From Candidatus Planktophila lacus (GTDB lineage: Bacteria > Actinomycetota > Actinomycetes > Nanopelagicales > Nanopelagicaceae): a stretch of 64,000 nt of DNA. The stretch is from NCBI RefSeq assembly GCF_002288325.1, contig NZ_CP016780.1, positions 930,001 to 994,000 on the forward strand, given 5' to 3'. Both the position numbers and the translations under genes were made by a program. The notes beneath the pieces were generated by a model. It ran no database searches. It was given only the letters and a program-made list of their open reading frames with translations, and was not told the DNA's origin. Of this stretch, positions 10,035 through 19,984 are shown piece by piece (position 1 is the stretch's first letter; each line of letters begins with the position of its first letter).

Positions 10035-12623
10035 TTACTTTAGCGCAGCAAGAGCGGCAGTAATGCGTTCGATATCTGAAGTTGTCTTGCCTAACCGCTC
10101 TTTGATCTCGACAACGACATCAGCCGGTGCCTTGGCCATAAAGCCAGCGTTGCCTAATTTAACTTCAGCGGTCTGAAGATCTTTCTTGGCGGCGGCTAAA
10201 TCTTTCTCTAAACGTGCGCGCTCTGCGACTACATCGATTGAACCAGTTAAATCGAGTTCGATCTTGATGCCGCCAATTTCAAGAGATGCAGATGGTGTGA
10301 AATCTTTGTCTTCGAGTTTCAATAAGAAGCGAAGAGCGCTGGAGTATTCGAGCACATCGGCAGAGCCAGAGAAACGGCCCGGCACTTTCTGAGAAGGCTT
10401 AAGCCCTTGATCATTGCGGAAGCGACGAACTTCAGTAACGACTTCTTGCAGAGTTGAAATCAGTTTCTCTGACTTTTTATCAACGTGTGAACTATCTGCC
10501 TTCGGCCATTGAGCGACAACAAGGGACTCTCCCCCGGTGAGCGTGCACCAGAGTTCTTCAGTAATAAATGGCATTACTGGGTGCAGAGTGCGCAGCAGTT
10601 GATCAAGAACATGGCCAAGCACGCGTTGTGAATTTGCCTTGTTATCTGAGGCGAAAGTTTCTTTAGAAAGTTCTAAGTACCAGTCGCAGAGGTCATCCCA
10701 AGCAAAGTGGTAGAGAGTTTCGCAGGCGCGAGCGAATTCGTAACCTTCGAGAAGTGAATCAACATCGCGCAGAGTTTCGCTAAGGCGAGACAAGATCCAG
10801 CGATCAATTGCATTTAGCTCAGAATTTGCTGGCAGAGCGCCGTTTACATTGGCGCCGTTCATCATCGCAAAGCGAGTTGCATTCCAGAGTTTGGTCGCAA
10901 AGTTACGAGAACCGCCGATCCAATCTTCAGCCAAAGCTTGATCTGTGCCGGGGTTGGCACCGCGCGCTAAGGTAAAGCGCAGTGCATCGGCGCCGTACTT
11001 ATCCATAAACTCAATTGGATCAATTACATTTCCGCGACTCTTCGACATCTTCTTGCCGAATTGATCGCGCACTAGACCGTGCAACATGATCGTTTTAAAT
11101 GGAGCAACGCCATCCATTGCAAAGGTGGACATCATCATCATGCGAACTACCCAGAAGAAGAGAATGTCATAACCAGTTACAAGAACGCTTGTTGGATAGA
11201 ACTTAGCAAGATCGGCTGATTTCTCTGGCCAGCCAAAGGTAGAAAATGCCCACTGTCCTGATGAGAACCAGGTATCTAAAACATCTGGATCTTGCGTCCA
11301 ACCTGCGGGTGCAGTTTGGTCAGGTCCAACAACTTCAACTTCACCATTTGGTCCATACCAAACTGGAATGCGATGGCCCCACCAAAGTTGGCGAGAGATA
11401 CACCAGTCGTGCATGTTATCTACCCACTCAAAATATCTAGGCGCAAGTGCTTCTGGTTCGATCTTTACTTCACCGCTGCGCACAGCATCAGCGGATGCTT
11501 TTGCAAGAGGCGCAACCTTTACAAACCACTGCTTTGAAAGTCTTGGTTCAACTGTTGTATCGCAACGTGAGCAATGCCCAACTGCGTGAATGTATGGACG
11601 CTTTTCAGCAACAACGCGCCCCATCTCTTTAAGCTTTGCAACTACGGCCACGCGGGCATCGAAGCGATCCATGCCATCGAATTCGGTTCCGGTGCCGGCC
11701 ATTACGCCGTGCTCGTTCATGATCACAACGAATGGGACGTTGTGACGTACCGCCATTTCGAAGTCATTTGGATCGTGGGCTGCAGTTACCTTTACTGCGC
11801 CAGTTCCGAAATCCATCTCCACGAGTTCGTCAGCAATGATCGGAATCATGCGATCTACCAGAGGCAAGAGAACTTCAGTACCAATCATGTGCTTATAACG
11901 TGGATCATCTGGGTGAACTGCTACAGCGCCATCGCCCAACATTGTTTCGGCACGTGTTGTTGCAACAACGATTGATTGCTCGCCTTCGCCATAGCGGATC
12001 TGCACAAACTCTCCGGCATCATCTTGGTGATCAACTTCAATATCTGAAAGCGCCGTTAAACAACGTGGGCACCAGTTGATAATTCTTTCTGCGCGATAGA
12101 TAAGCCCAGCATCATGCATCTTCTTAAAGATCGATACAACGGCCTTGGACATTCCTTCATCCATTGTGAAACGCTCGCGCGACCAGTCGACGCTAACGCC
12201 CAGGCGCTTCATCTGATCAAGGATTGCTCCGCCAGATTCAGCTTTCCATTCCCAAACTTTCTTAACAAATGCTTCACGTCCTAAGTCATGGCGAGAAAGC
12301 CCTTGTGCGCCTAATTGTTTTTCAACAACGTTCTGCGTTGCGATACCGGCGTGATCCATTCCGGGAAGCCAGAGAACTTCGTAACCCTTCATACGTTTCA
12401 TGCGAGATAAACAATCTTGCAGAGTCTGATCTAACGCGTGACCAATATGTAGAACTCCTGTCACATTTGGTGGAGGAAGAACAATTGTGAACGCTTCTTT
12501 TGAAGATGAAGCATCTGCGGTGAAGTAATCAGCTTTCAGCCATTTTGAATAAAGGCTTGACTCAATATCGGCCGGATTAAAGGTCGATGCGAGTTCTTTG
12601 CCAGATGGCGAGCTTGAAGACAT
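10035..12623 (-). CDS. valS: Valyl-tRNA synthetase
   Basis: Class I aminoacyl-tRNA synthetase charging tRNA-Val. The 862 residues include the HIGH motif ([16 protein letters not shown]), the editing (CP1) domain, the KMSKS motif ([13 protein letters not shown], near residue 525), the anticodon-binding domain and the C-terminal coiled coil characteristic of ValS (about 795-862, with [16 protein letters not shown]). The start ATG at 12623 lies 15 bases after the clpX stop. The order clpX-valS-folC-ndk is normal for the group. Confidence 0.98.
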   Translation of the reverse strand: MSSSSPSGKELASTFNPADIESSLYSKWLKADYFTADASSSKEAFTIVLPPPNVTGVLHIGHALDQTLQDCLSRMKRMKGYEVLWLPGMDHAGIATQNVVEKQLGAQGLSRHDLGREAFVKKVWEWKAESGGAILDQMKRLGVSVDWSRERFTMDEGMSKAVVSIFKKMHDAGLIYRAERIINWCPRCLTALSDIEVDHQDDAGEFVQIRYGEGEQSIVVATTRAETMLGDGAVAVHPDDPRYKHMIGTEVLLPLVDRMIPIIADELVEMDFGTGAVKVTAAHDPNDFEMAVRHNVPFVVIMNEHGVMAGTGTEFDGMDRFDARVAVVAKLKEMGRVVAEKRPYIHAVGHCSRCDTTVEPRLSKQWFVKVAPLAKASADAVRSGEVKIEPEALAPRYFEWVDNMHDWCISRQLWWGHRIPVWYGPNGEVEVVGPDQTAPAGWTQDPDVLDTWFSSGQWAFSTFGWPEKSADLAKFYPTSVLVTGYDILFFWVVRMMMMSTFAMDGVAPFKTIMLHGLVRDQFGKKMSKSRGNVIDPIEFMDKYGADALRFTLARGANPGTDQALAEDWIGGSRNFATKLWNATRFAMMNGANVNGALPANSELNAIDRWILSRLSETLRDVDSLLEGYEFARACETLYHFAWDDLCDWYLELSKETFASDNKANSQRVLGHVLDQLLRTLHPVMPFITEELWCTLTGGESLVVAQWPKADSSHVDKKSEKLISTLQEVVTEVRRFRNDQGLKPSQKVPGRFSGSADVLEYSSALRFLLKLEDKDFTPSASLEIGGIKIELDLTGSIDVVAERARLEKDLAAAKKDLQTAEVKLGNAGFMAKAPADVVVEIKERLGKTTSDIERITAALAALK

Positions 12624-12638
12624 AGAGCGCAGTCTAGA

Positions 12639-13934
12639 TTATGCGCTCTTCTCCTCTGTACCTTTTTCGCGGCGTGAAGCGCGCTTTGGAATATCGCCAG
12701 TGCGTGCAACCAGGGTAGGAGCCACATTTTCATCGATACATTCCTTATTAATGATCACTTTTGCGATATCGCTGCGACTTGGTACGTCGTACATTACAGA
12801 TAACAGAACAGATTCCATGATCGCACGAAGTCCGCGAGCACCTGTGCCACGCTTTAGCGCAAGCTCTGCAATAGCATCGAGTGACTCGGAAGTGAATTCG
12901 AGTTCCACATCGTCCAAGTTAAAGAGGCGCTGATACTGCTTAACGAGCGCATTCTTTGGCTCCGTCAAAATCTGCATTAGCGCCGACTTATCTAGATTCT
13001 CGACGCTAGTAAGAACTGGCAGGCGGCCGATGAATTCAGGGATCATTCCAAACTTCAAAAGATCTTCTGGCATTACATCGGAGAAGATATCTTTGCGGTT
13101 CTTATCTGTAGCCTCTTGCAGAGTTGCATTAAATCCAACTCCAGCTTTTCCGCTACGCGCTTCAATGATTTTATCTAGACCAGCGAATGCTCCACCGACG
13201 ATAAAGAGAACATTTGTTGTATCGAGTTGAATAAATTCTTGGTGTGGGTGCTTGCGTCCACCTTGAGGTGGAACTGATGCGACCGTGCCTTCAAGAATTT
13301 TAAGGAGCGCCTGCTGAACGCCTTCACCTGATACGTCGCGAGTAATTGATGGGTTCTCTGATTTACGTGCGACCTTATCGATTTCATCGATATAGATGAT
13401 TCCAGTTTCGGCTTTCTTTACATCGTAATCTGCAGCCTGTAAAAGTTTGAGCAAAATGTTTTCTACATCTTCACCAACGTAACCGGCTTCAGTTAGAGCA
13501 GTTGCATCTGCAATTGCAAATGGCACATTGAGCATGCGCGCCAAAGTTTGCGCCATTAGAGTCTTGCCACAACCAGTTGGGCCAAGTAACAAAATATTTG
13601 ACTTGGCTAGTTCTACGCCGTCTTCGCCTTTACCTTCACCTGATTGCACGCGCTTGTAGTGGTTATAAACGGCAACTGCTAAAGATTTCTTGGCACGGTC
13701 TTGACCGATTACATATTGATCAAGGAATTCAAAGATTGCCTGTGGCTTAGGAAGTTCGGTTAAGCCAAGGGTGCTCGCCTCGGCGAGTTCTTCAACGATG
13801 ATCTCGTTACAGAGTTCGATACATTCGTCGCAGATATAAACGCCAGGACCGGCGATGAGCTTCTTGACCTGCTTCTGTGTCTTGCCACAGAAGGAACATT
13901 TGAGCAGGTCGCTAGTTTCACCGATACGAGTCAT
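12639..13934 (-). CDS. clpX: ATP-dependent Clp protease ATPase subunit ClpX
   Basis: AAA+ unfoldase that feeds substrates to ClpP. The 431 residues have an N-terminal C4 zinc-binding domain (Cys13, Cys16, Cys35, Cys38), Walker [15 protein letters not shown], Walker [12 protein letters not shown], sensor and arginine-finger regions ([18 protein letters not shown]), and the ClpP-docking loop in the IGF position (FIGRLP is the nearby conserved element). It sits downstream of clpP1-clpP2 but is separated from them by an MFS transporter gene. Confidence 0.98.
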   Translation of the reverse strand: MTRIGETSDLLKCSFCGKTQKQVKKLIAGPGVYICDECIELCNEIIVEELAEASTLGLTELPKPQAIFEFLDQYVIGQDRAKKSLAVAVYNHYKRVQSGEGKGEDGVELAKSNILLLGPTGCGKTLMAQTLARMLNVPFAIADATALTEAGYVGEDVENILLKLLQAADYDVKKAETGIIYIDEIDKVARKSENPSITRDVSGEGVQQALLKILEGTVASVPPQGGRKHPHQEFIQLDTTNVLFIVGGAFAGLDKIIEARSGKAGVGFNATLQEATDKNRKDIFSDVMPEDLLKFGMIPEFIGRLPVLTSVENLDKSALMQILTEPKNALVKQYQRLFNLDDVELEFTSESLDAIAELALKRGTGARGLRAIMESVLLSVMYDVPSRSDIAKVIINKECIDENVAPTLVARTGDIPKRASRREKGTEEKSA

Positions 13935-13975
13935 GGGATAAGAATAGTTTTTTGCCCGAAATTTTGTGGGTTAAA

Positions 13976-15247
13976 TCAGGCTCGAGGTTGTTCGCCCATA
14001 GATGAATTACCTGAAGAGTAAGGCGGCTTGGTGGATTTCATCTCCTTAACTCCAGGTACAAATAAGACGATGCCGCAGATGAGTAAGTGAAATACCGCTA
14101 CGCCGATCAAGAGTTCTTTCTCGCCAAAAACGCTAACCATTGGCCCCGCAAGTGCCATACCTAATGGCATTAAGCCAAGTGATCCCATGTAATCAATGCT
14201 AAAGACGCGCCCTTGATATTCGGCAGGAACTTCGCGTTGAACTTGAGTTGCCCAAAAAGCTTCCCAAGGTCCAACTGAAAATCCTGCTGCAAAATATGCC
14301 AGGAAGATTAATTCTTTCGAAGAAGGAAAAGCTAAGACTAGAGGTGCAAAGATAAACAATCCCCAGACGACTACTGAAACTAACCCTGGATTTTTAACTT
14401 TTGCTTTGATGCAAATAACGGCTGAAATTGCCCCACCCAAACTAAAGAGCGCAGCAGATGTTGCAAAAACTGAGGCTGTTCCAAAATCTCGTTTTGTAAT
14501 CACTGGCAATAGTACGTTTTCAACTCCGATAACCATCATTAGTTGAACTGATGCCATGAGGATCATCGCTGCGATCCACTTGTAATACCAAACAACCTTT
14601 AAGCCTTCACGAATCTCAAGAAAAAATTGGTTCTCTTTCCCAGTTGGTGCAATTGCAGGACCTTCATCTATACGGAGTAGCAAGACCGCGCCGAGAAGAA
14701 AGAAAATAGAGGTTGCTATATAGGTTGCGTGCGTTCCCAATGAAACGACAATTACTCCAGCAACTCCTGGTCCAGCAATATGACTACCTTTTAACAAGAT
14801 TCCGCGGATTACATTTCCAGAGGGAAGCAAGTGATCCGGAATCAGACTTGGAATAATTGCACCAGCAGCGGGACCACCAAATGCGTCGCTAACTCCCATC
14901 AGCACAACTATTCCGCCAAGAATCCACATGGAGATACTTTCCGGTCTGATGAAGATGACGATGCTTCCGATAACAGCTCTGAATCCATCAGAAAAAATCA
15001 GAATCATTTTTCTTGGCAAACGATCGACCCAGACACCGCCAACGGGAGCAAGTAACACTCCAGATAGAACTCGCGCCGCCAGGATTAATCCGAGTGTTGA
15101 AGCAGACCCGCCGGCATCGAGAACGGTTACTGCTAGTGCGATCGGAAAAGCAGACATTGCAATGACAGTGAGAACGTTTGAGATTAGAAGATTTCTATAG
15201 GCCTTATATGAAAAAAGAGCGCCGGGTTCGAAATATTTTTTCAACAT
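13976..15247 (-). CDS. Major facilitator superfamily transporter
   Basis: A 423-residue integral membrane protein with about twelve hydrophobic segments and the MFS loop motif (GGVWVDRLPRKMILI) after the second helix. The layout resembles the enterobactin exporter-like/MFS_3 drug efflux group, for which GGAISAVICIKAKV and ILGGIVVLMGVSDAFGGPA are characteristic in style. The substrate is unknown. The gene interrupts the usual clpP2-clpX adjacency, lying 41 bases from each neighbour on the same strand. It could be a later insertion in an otherwise conserved cluster. Confidence 0.85.
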   Translation of the reverse strand: MLKKYFEPGALFSYKAYRNLLISNVLTVIAMSAFPIALAVTVLDAGGSASTLGLILAARVLSGVLLAPVGGVWVDRLPRKMILIFSDGFRAVIGSIVIFIRPESISMWILGGIVVLMGVSDAFGGPAAGAIIPSLIPDHLLPSGNVIRGILLKGSHIAGPGVAGVIVVSLGTHATYIATSIFFLLGAVLLLRIDEGPAIAPTGKENQFFLEIREGLKVVWYYKWIAAMILMASVQLMMVIGVENVLLPVITKRDFGTASVFATSAALFSLGGAISAVICIKAKVKNPGLVSVVVWGLFIFAPLVLAFPSSKELIFLAYFAAGFSVGPWEAFWATQVQREVPAEYQGRVFSIDYMGSLGLMPLGMALAGPMVSVFGEKELLIGVAVFHLLICGIVLFVPGVKEMKSTKPPYSSGNSSMGEQPRA

Positions 15248-15288
15248 TTCTAGACCGACGCCCCTTTATTGAGAGAATTAATTAAGAA

Positions 15289-15915
15289 TTAAGCGGAAGG
15301 CTTCGCCTTGCGTGAAGACATAACCCTATCGATAATTCCGTATTCAACTGCTTCTGCTGCAGTAAGAATCTTGTCGCGCTCGATATCTTTCTCGATTTCT
15401 TCAATGCTCTTGTTTGAATGCTTTGCGAGCATTGTTTCGAGAAGGCCACGCATACGCATGATCTCGCGTGCTTGGATTTCGATATCTGAAGCCTGTCCCC
15501 CACCCTCAGATGAAGGTTGGTGGATAAGGATTCGAGAATGTTCTAGACCATAGCGCTTTCCTTTAGTACCACCAGCAAGGATGATCGCCGCAGCTGATGC
15601 TGCTTGTCCGAGACAAATTGTTGTGATGTCTGGGCGAACAAATTGCATAGTGTCATAAATAGCGGTGAGAGCTGTAAATGATCCACCAGGTGAGTTGATA
15701 TAGATCGAGATATCGCGATCTGGATCCATTGATTCAAGAGTTAGCAACTGAGCCATGACATCGTTTGCAACGGTGTCATCAATTGGTTGACCCAAGAAGA
15801 TGATGCGCTCTTCGAATAGCTTTGTATAAGGATCAAGGCGCTTGTAACCGTAAGCGGTCTTTTCTTCAATTGTTGGAAGAACGTAGCGGTTGGTAATTTC
15901 TTGGATATGTTTCAT
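15289..15915 (-). CDS. clpP2: ATP-dependent Clp protease proteolytic subunit (second copy)
   Basis: Serine peptidase that forms the Clp degradation chamber. The 208 residues contain the full catalytic triad: Ser107 ([14 protein letters not shown]), His132 ([11 protein letters not shown]) and Asp181 ([11 protein letters not shown]). Its start overlaps the stop of the upstream clpP as TAATG. In Actinobacteria two ClpP paralogues form one mixed complex and are co-transcribed, and this arrangement fits that pattern. The numbering as clpP2 is by gene order only. Confidence 0.96.
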   Translation of the reverse strand: MKHIQEITNRYVLPTIEEKTAYGYKRLDPYTKLFEERIIFLGQPIDDTVANDVMAQLLTLESMDPDRDISIYINSPGGSFTALTAIYDTMQFVRPDITTICLGQAASAAAIILAGGTKGKRYGLEHSRILIHQPSSEGGGQASDIEIQAREIMRMRGLLETMLAKHSNKSIEEIEKDIERDKILTAAEAVEYGIIDRVMSSRKAKPSA

Positions 15916-16535
15916 TACTTCTTGCCTCCCGCAACTTGTCCATCATTTGTAGCGATGTGATCGATAAAGCCGTATGCGAGCGCATCCTTGGCGTTGAACC
16001 AGTTATCGCGATCGGAATCAGCGATGATCTTTTCTAGAGGCTGACCAGTGTGCTTGGCATTTAGCTCAGACATTGTCTGCTTGGTAATTGCCATTTGTTC
16101 TGCCTGAATACGAATATCTGTTGCAGTACCGCCGATGCCGCCCAGTGGCTGGTGCATCAAGATGCGTGCATTTGGGGTTGCAAAGCGTTTTCCAGGAGCA
16201 CCTGCTGTAAGAATGAATTGACCCATTGATGCAGCCATTCCCATCGCAACTGTTGCTACATCGTTCTTGATGTAATGCATGGTGTCGTAGATCGCCATAC
16301 CTGCTGTTACAGAACCACCAGGTGAGTTGATGTAAAGGTAGATATCTTTCTCGGAATCTTCAGCGGCTAGCAAAAGCATCTGTGCGCAAATTGCATTAGC
16401 CATCTCGTCGCGGAATTCACCGGCAAGGAAGATGATGCGCTCACGGAGCAAGCGGTTGTAGATGTTTTCATCTAGCGCATTGCCGGTTGCTGCCCGAGAC
16501 ATTGATCCGGTCAATTGTGGGTCTTGATAATCCAC
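15915..16535 (-). CDS. clpP1: ATP-dependent Clp protease proteolytic subunit (first copy)
   Basis: Partner ClpP subunit. I choose the GTG at 16535 as start because AGGAGG sits five bases upstream of it. An ATG at 16616 extends the frame but has no such site and adds residues not typical of the family. From the GTG the protein has 206 residues with catalytic Ser103 ([10 protein letters not shown]), His128 (ILMHQPLGG) and Asp177 (DSDRDNWF), spaced as in the second copy. The downstream clpP overlaps its stop (TAATG). Confidence 0.95.
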   Translation of the reverse strand: MDYQDPQLTGSMSRAATGNALDENIYNRLLRERIIFLAGEFRDEMANAICAQMLLLAAEDSEKDIYLYINSPGGSVTAGMAIYDTMHYIKNDVATVAMGMAASMGQFILTAGAPGKRFATPNARILMHQPLGGIGGTATDIRIQAEQMAITKQTMSELNAKHTGQPLEKIIADSDRDNWFNAKDALAYGFIDHIATNDGQVAGGKK

Positions 16536-16560
16536 GTAATCCTCCTGATTGATAACAACT

Positions 16561-16594
16561 TTTATATGTAGAGACCTTAACAATGCCTGAGGCG
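16561..16594 (-). promoter_or_regulatory. Putative clpP1 promoter with a ClgR-like box
   Basis: On the minus strand TATAAA (16561-16566) is a good -10 element about 25 bases before the clpP1 start. About 17 bases further upstream lies CGCCTCAGGCA (16584-16594), an imperfect palindrome close to the ClgR half-sites CGC...GCG that control clp genes in Corynebacterium and relatives. There is no clear TTGACA-like -35, as expected for an activated promoter. The ClgR assignment is inference. Confidence 0.4.
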
Positions 16595-16612
16595 AAATGC
16601 TTCCCAAATATC

Positions 16613-16638
16613 GCAAAAAGGGTGCAAATCTACCCTTG
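16613..16638 (-). terminator. Weak intrinsic terminator after the secreted-protein gene
   Basis: Read on the minus strand, AAGGGT, an 8-base loop and ACCCTT form a 6-bp stem followed by a short T run (TTTTT overlapping the stem end). It lies between the stop of the secreted protein gene (16663) and the clpP1 promoter, where a terminator would separate two transcription units. Confidence 0.4.
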
Positions 16639-16662
16639 TTCGCTCAGGGCAGAGGAGATTGG

Positions 16663-17049
16663 TTACGAAACGGTCAGCTTGAGCAGGTAGGTCTTCTTGC
16701 CATCGGTCAGCGATACCGAAGTTTTACCTTTTTTCAGAATGGTAAGCGATGGATTGGTTTCATAGGTTGATTGCGGGCCGCCTGGAACAAATTTGGCAAT
16801 TGATGAGTTAATGACTTTGCCTCGCCAGATCTCTGGATTTTCAACTCTAAATACAACTACTCGCCCATTTTTTACTTTGATTGTCTTCGCCTTAAGCGGG
16901 TTGACCATGACCGGAGGTATGACTCTTGCCTGTGGTGCAATCTCGTCGACAGTAGCTGTCTCTGACTCATCCGCTGATGAAATCGCAGCTGGGTAGAGAG
17001 ATGAGAAAAGTAGAACAAATAGCGTTACAAAGAATTTAAGTTGACGCAT
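16663..17049 (-). CDS. Small secreted protein of unknown function
   Basis: A 128-residue protein with a clear Sec signal peptide (KFFVTLFVLLFSSLYPAAIS then SADE, cleavage near residue 26). The mature part is about 100 residues, basic and predicted beta-rich (KAKTIKVKNGRVVVFRV, LTILKKGKTSVSLTDGKKTYLLKLTV), and lacks cysteines. The style suggests a small extracytoplasmic beta-sandwich domain. I do not recognise the family. It lies between tig and clpP1 on the same strand. Confidence 0.75.
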   Translation of the reverse strand: MRQLKFFVTLFVLLFSSLYPAAISSADESETATVDEIAPQARVIPPVMVNPLKAKTIKVKNGRVVVFRVENPEIWRGKVINSSIAKFVPGGPQSTYETNPSLTILKKGKTSVSLTDGKKTYLLKLTVS

Positions 17050-17072
17050 AAGACCGTCGACTTTAGTGGTGA

Positions 17073-18371
17073 TTATTCCTCTGAATCAATAGGTGCAGCG
17101 GGTGGTGTCTGTGGGCGAAGCGCTTCTAGATCAACCTTGTTACCTGATTTGTCGACAACGTTTACGCGGCCAAGAACTCCAGCCAACGCCTTCGTGCGAG
17201 AAACCTCAGCGACCAATTGTGAAATCTGACCCGCATCCTGAAGTTGCTTTGCGAATTGCTCAGGCGGCATTCCGTAGCGCTGTGATGTACGGATTAGATA
17301 TTCAGTTAACTCAATCTCGTTAACTTGAACTTCCTCTGCCTTAACAATTGCATCGAGCAAGAAATCCGATTTGATTGATGTGCGAACTTGGCCATCTACT
17401 TCAGCGCGGTGTTCTGCATCTTCAAGTCGGCCTTCGCCTTCTAGGTGTTCATTTACTTCGTCAGTTACCAACTTATCTGGAACTGGAATATCAAGATCAT
17501 CGATCATCTTCTTAAGTAGCAAGTCGCGTGCTTGTGCGCCTTGTTCCATCGCCTTAACGCGCTTCAAGCGCTCAGCAAAATCAGCCTTCAATTCTGCAAT
17601 TGTGTCGAACTCTGACGCCAACTTTGCAAAGGCATCATCAACTGGTGGGAGTTCGCGCTCTTTAACTGCCTTTAACTTAATTTCAACATCGCCCTTTTCG
17701 TCATCTTTCTGACCTACGAGCTGAGTTTCAAAGTTCTTAACGTCTCCGGCCTTCATGCCAAGAAGTGCAGCATCTAAACCATCGATCATGCGGTTTGAAC
17801 CGACTTCGTATGAAATGTCATTTGCCTTGCCGCCATCAACTTCTGCGCCATCTATCTTGGCAGTTAAATCAACAGTTACGAAGTCGCCATCTTTTGTTTC
17901 GCGTTCAACAGTCATGAGAGTTCCAAAGCGAGCGCGGAGCTCATCTACTTGCTCATCGATATCTGAATCTGTGACAGCGAGATCATCAACTTCGATTGTG
18001 ATCTTTGAAAAGTCAGGAAGCGTTACTTCTGGACGGACATCAACCTCAACTGAGAAGACCAACTTCTCATTATCGACGTATTCCTTGATATCCACTTCTG
18101 GGCGGCCAACGACTAGAACTTCATGTTCACGAGCTGCCATTCCGTAAAACTGTGGGAGTGCGTTGTTGATCGCTTCATCGATTACTGATCCGCGACCTAC
18201 GCGTTGATCGATCATTGCTGCTGGAACTTTGCCTTTACGGAAACCTGGGATGTTTACCTTTGATGCGACAGCTTTGTAAGCATCAGCTACGTACTCGGTG
18301 AGATCTGCGTAAGGAACTTCGATATCGAGACGGACGCGAGTTGAGGAAAGTGTTTCGACCGTGCTCTTCAC
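17073..18371 (-). CDS. tig: Trigger factor
   Basis: Ribosome-bound chaperone and peptidyl-prolyl isomerase. The 432 residues contain the N-terminal ribosome-binding domain with the GFRKGKVP signature (residues 43-50), a central FKBP-like PPIase domain (DFVTVDLTAKIDGAEVDG onwards), and a C-terminal helical chaperone domain. The start is GTG at 18371 with GGAG upstream. Its position ahead of clpP1-clpP2 and clpX is the common bacterial order. Confidence 0.97.
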   Translation of the reverse strand: MKSTVETLSSTRVRLDIEVPYADLTEYVADAYKAVASKVNIPGFRKGKVPAAMIDQRVGRGSVIDEAINNALPQFYGMAAREHEVLVVGRPEVDIKEYVDNEKLVFSVEVDVRPEVTLPDFSKITIEVDDLAVTDSDIDEQVDELRARFGTLMTVERETKDGDFVTVDLTAKIDGAEVDGGKANDISYEVGSNRMIDGLDAALLGMKAGDVKNFETQLVGQKDDEKGDVEIKLKAVKERELPPVDDAFAKLASEFDTIAELKADFAERLKRVKAMEQGAQARDLLLKKMIDDLDIPVPDKLVTDEVNEHLEGEGRLEDAEHRAEVDGQVRTSIKSDFLLDAIVKAEEVQVNEIELTEYLIRTSQRYGMPPEQFAKQLQDAGQISQLVAEVSRTKALAGVLGRVNVVDKSGNKVDLEALRPQTPPAAPIDSEE

Positions 18372-18416
18372 AAAGTGCTCCTTGAATTAGAGATACAAAG
18401 AAAAACCAAAAAATTC

Positions 18417-18492
18417 TGGTCGGGGCGGGGAGATTCGAACTCCCGATCTCCTGCTCCCAAAGCAGGCGCGCTAGCCACTACGCTACGCCCCG
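18417..18492 (-). tRNA. tRNA-Pro (anticodon UGG)
   Basis: A complete cloverleaf on the minus strand: acceptor CGGGGCG pairs with CGCCCCG, the anticodon stem-loop CTGCTTTGGGAGCAG carries TGG, and the T-arm is GGGAGTTCGAATCTCCC. The discriminator A (18420) is followed by an encoded CCA (18417-18419). Confidence 0.97.
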
Positions 18493-18590
18493 AGGCGCAA
18501 GAGGGGAGTCTAGAGTAATTTTTTACTCTCGGTTACCGAGGCAGTAGGCTTAGCCCTCACACGAAACCTTTACAGGTTTTAGCACCTTCC
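18493..18590. other. Divergent tRNA intergenic region with three hairpins
   Basis: The 98 bases between the divergent tRNA-Pro and tRNA-Gly genes hold three perfect inverted repeats. The first is AGAGTAA/TTACTCT around TTTT (18512-18529). The second is the 13-base palindrome CTCGGTTACCGAG (18528-18540). The third is AAACCT/AGGTTT around TTAC (18564-18579), the last lying 11 bases before tRNA-Gly. They may be pre-tRNA leader hairpins or a shared control region. None has a terminator-like T tail. Confidence 0.5.
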
Positions 18591-18664
18591 GCGGGTGTAG
18601 CTCAATGGTAGAGCCCCAGCCTTCCAAGCTGGCCATGCCGGTTCGATCCCGGTCACCCGCTCCA
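18591..18664 (+). tRNA. tRNA-Gly (anticodon UCC)
   Basis: The acceptor GCGGGTG pairs with CACCCGC. The anticodon loop CTTCCAA between CCAGC and GCTGG carries TCC. The T-arm is GCCGGTTCGATCCCGGT. The discriminator T is followed by an encoded CCA (18662-18664). It ends six bases from the stop of the convergent collagen-like gene. Confidence 0.97.
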
Positions 18665-18670
18665 TAGTTT

Positions 18671-19729
18671 TTATAAGGCCCCGATAGAGCCAACCAAGGT
18701 TGAATACATATACCCACTAAGACTAAGCGCATTAGAACCTGTTGATCCTTTGTCATCCGTGACCTTTATAGAAATCCCCACATCTGCAGAAGTCGTAGTG
18801 ATCACACCAGTTATTACGAAGCTATATCTGTAATAAATCGGTTCAAGCTGAAAATTATCCTGCTTAGTGGGTGTGTAATTAAATCTTGAAGCAGAACTAT
18901 CTTCATGGATGATATCTATTTCAAAAAGACCGGTTGAGGAGTTACTTAACCCAGTTAAATGAATCGTATAAACATACGACTTTCCCGCTTTAAACTTTGG
19001 CAAAATAGATGATGTTGATGAGGTGCGAGCAGATCCAGTGCTGAGCGTCCAATTAGGCAACGCATTTACGTAAACATTTGATGGACCAGTTGCACCAACG
19101 GTTCCGGTTTCACCCTTCAAACCCACTGCGCCATCTGCGCCCGCTGTTCCTGTCTCTCCTTTCGCACCTGTAAGACCTGTTGCACCTGCCGAACCGGTTG
19201 CACCGGTTGCACCGGTTGGTCCGGGTGATCCTCCACCTCCACCACCAGATGGACCTTGCGGTCCTGTTGCTCCTGTTGCACCAGCTGGTCCTGCAGAACC
19301 ACTTGAACCTGGTGAGCCTGCTTCACCCTTCTCTCCCTTTTCACCCTTCTCTCCTTGTAAACCTTGCGCACCTATCGGGCCTGCAACGTTTGATGCGGTT
19401 GCAATTGTCTTTCCTTCACTTCCATTTTTTCCATCAACACCATTTGCGCCAACTGGGCCTTGTAAATTCTGAGGTAGCGGCCACTTTCCACTTTTCTTTG
19501 GACCATAAATCAAAAGGCTTCGTGTGTCTATATAGAAATCACCATCAATACCGATCTTTGATAGTGGCGCACCTTTGCCATTTAATATCGTATTTGGAAT
19601 CGTTGTTGAAGTTCTGCCGGCGGCTTTTGGCTTATTTGCCGCACTTGTTAACGGCGCAGAAACTATTGAGAGCGTTGTAGCAAGAGCAATTGAAAGTGTG
19701 AAAACTACAGACATCCGTTTGCGATTCAT
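18671..19729 (-). CDS. Secreted collagen-like protein
   Basis: A 352-residue protein with a signal peptide (VVFTLSIALATTLSIVSAPLTSA). An N-terminal globular segment (about 35-88, with GDFYIDTRSLLIYGPKKSGKW) is followed by Gly-X-Y repeats. After a short first block (GPVGANGVDGKNGSEG) and a break come about 15 triplets including three GEK units, a six-glycine hinge, and about 16 further triplets. The C-terminal 130 residues look beta-rich (LPNWTLSTGSARTSS, KSYVYTIHLTGL) and may be a trimerising head of the C1q/TNF type, which is inference. Such proteins form trimeric surface stalks. It is divergent from the glycine-rich secreted protein at 19985. Confidence 0.88.
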   Translation of the reverse strand: MNRKRMSVVFTLSIALATTLSIVSAPLTSAANKPKAAGRTSTTIPNTILNGKGAPLSKIGIDGDFYIDTRSLLIYGPKKSGKWPLPQNLQGPVGANGVDGKNGSEGKTIATASNVAGPIGAQGLQGEKGEKGEKGEAGSPGSSGSAGPAGATGATGPQGPSGGGGGGSPGPTGATGATGSAGATGLTGAKGETGTAGADGAVGLKGETGTVGATGPSNVYVNALPNWTLSTGSARTSSTSSILPKFKAGKSYVYTIHLTGLSNSSTGLFEIDIIHEDSSASRFNYTPTKQDNFQLEPIYYRYSFVITGVITTTSADVGISIKVTDDKGSTGSNALSLSGYMYSTLVGSIGAL

Positions 19730-19984
19730 GGAACCTCCGGGCCCACTTCGACGAATTGATTATTGAAAAGTGTGAATGCGGTTCCAAGGGGCGCGAAGAG
19801 GGCTTTCCCTGAGTTTTTCCTTAGAGCCAATAGGTGAAACCCCGTTTGTGAGCGTGGGCAGATGGCCAAATATTCGCACGGGTCTCACAGGATCTAGGGG
19901 TACTTTTCTGAGCATCAGGTAGTTATCTACGGGTAGTCGACAACGAGGGTTTCGACACAATGCTCAACGGGATGAAAGGAAGAC
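19730..19984. other. Divergent intergenic region between two secreted-protein genes
   Basis: These 255 bases separate the start codons of the collagen-like and glycine-rich protein genes and must contain both promoters. I see a GTCGA/TCGAC inverted pair near 19936-19957 and a repeated ACGGGT element (19877 and 19929 areas), but no long hairpin, terminator or recognisable riboswitch. No open frame here looks coding. Confidence 0.35.

Noticed and set aside
15915-16616. ATG at 16616 as the clpP1 start
   Set aside because: The GTG at 16535 has a perfectly placed AGGAGG, and the extra residues are not typical of ClpP.
19180-19680. 166-residue plus-strand His/Leu-rich frame
   Set aside because: It is the complement of the Gly-X-Y repeats of the collagen-like gene and reflects that repeat, not a protein.
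19730-19984. Possible riboswitch between the two secreted-protein genes
   Set aside because: I could not assemble a known aptamer consensus (c-di-AMP, c-di-GMP, SAM or TPP) in either orientation.
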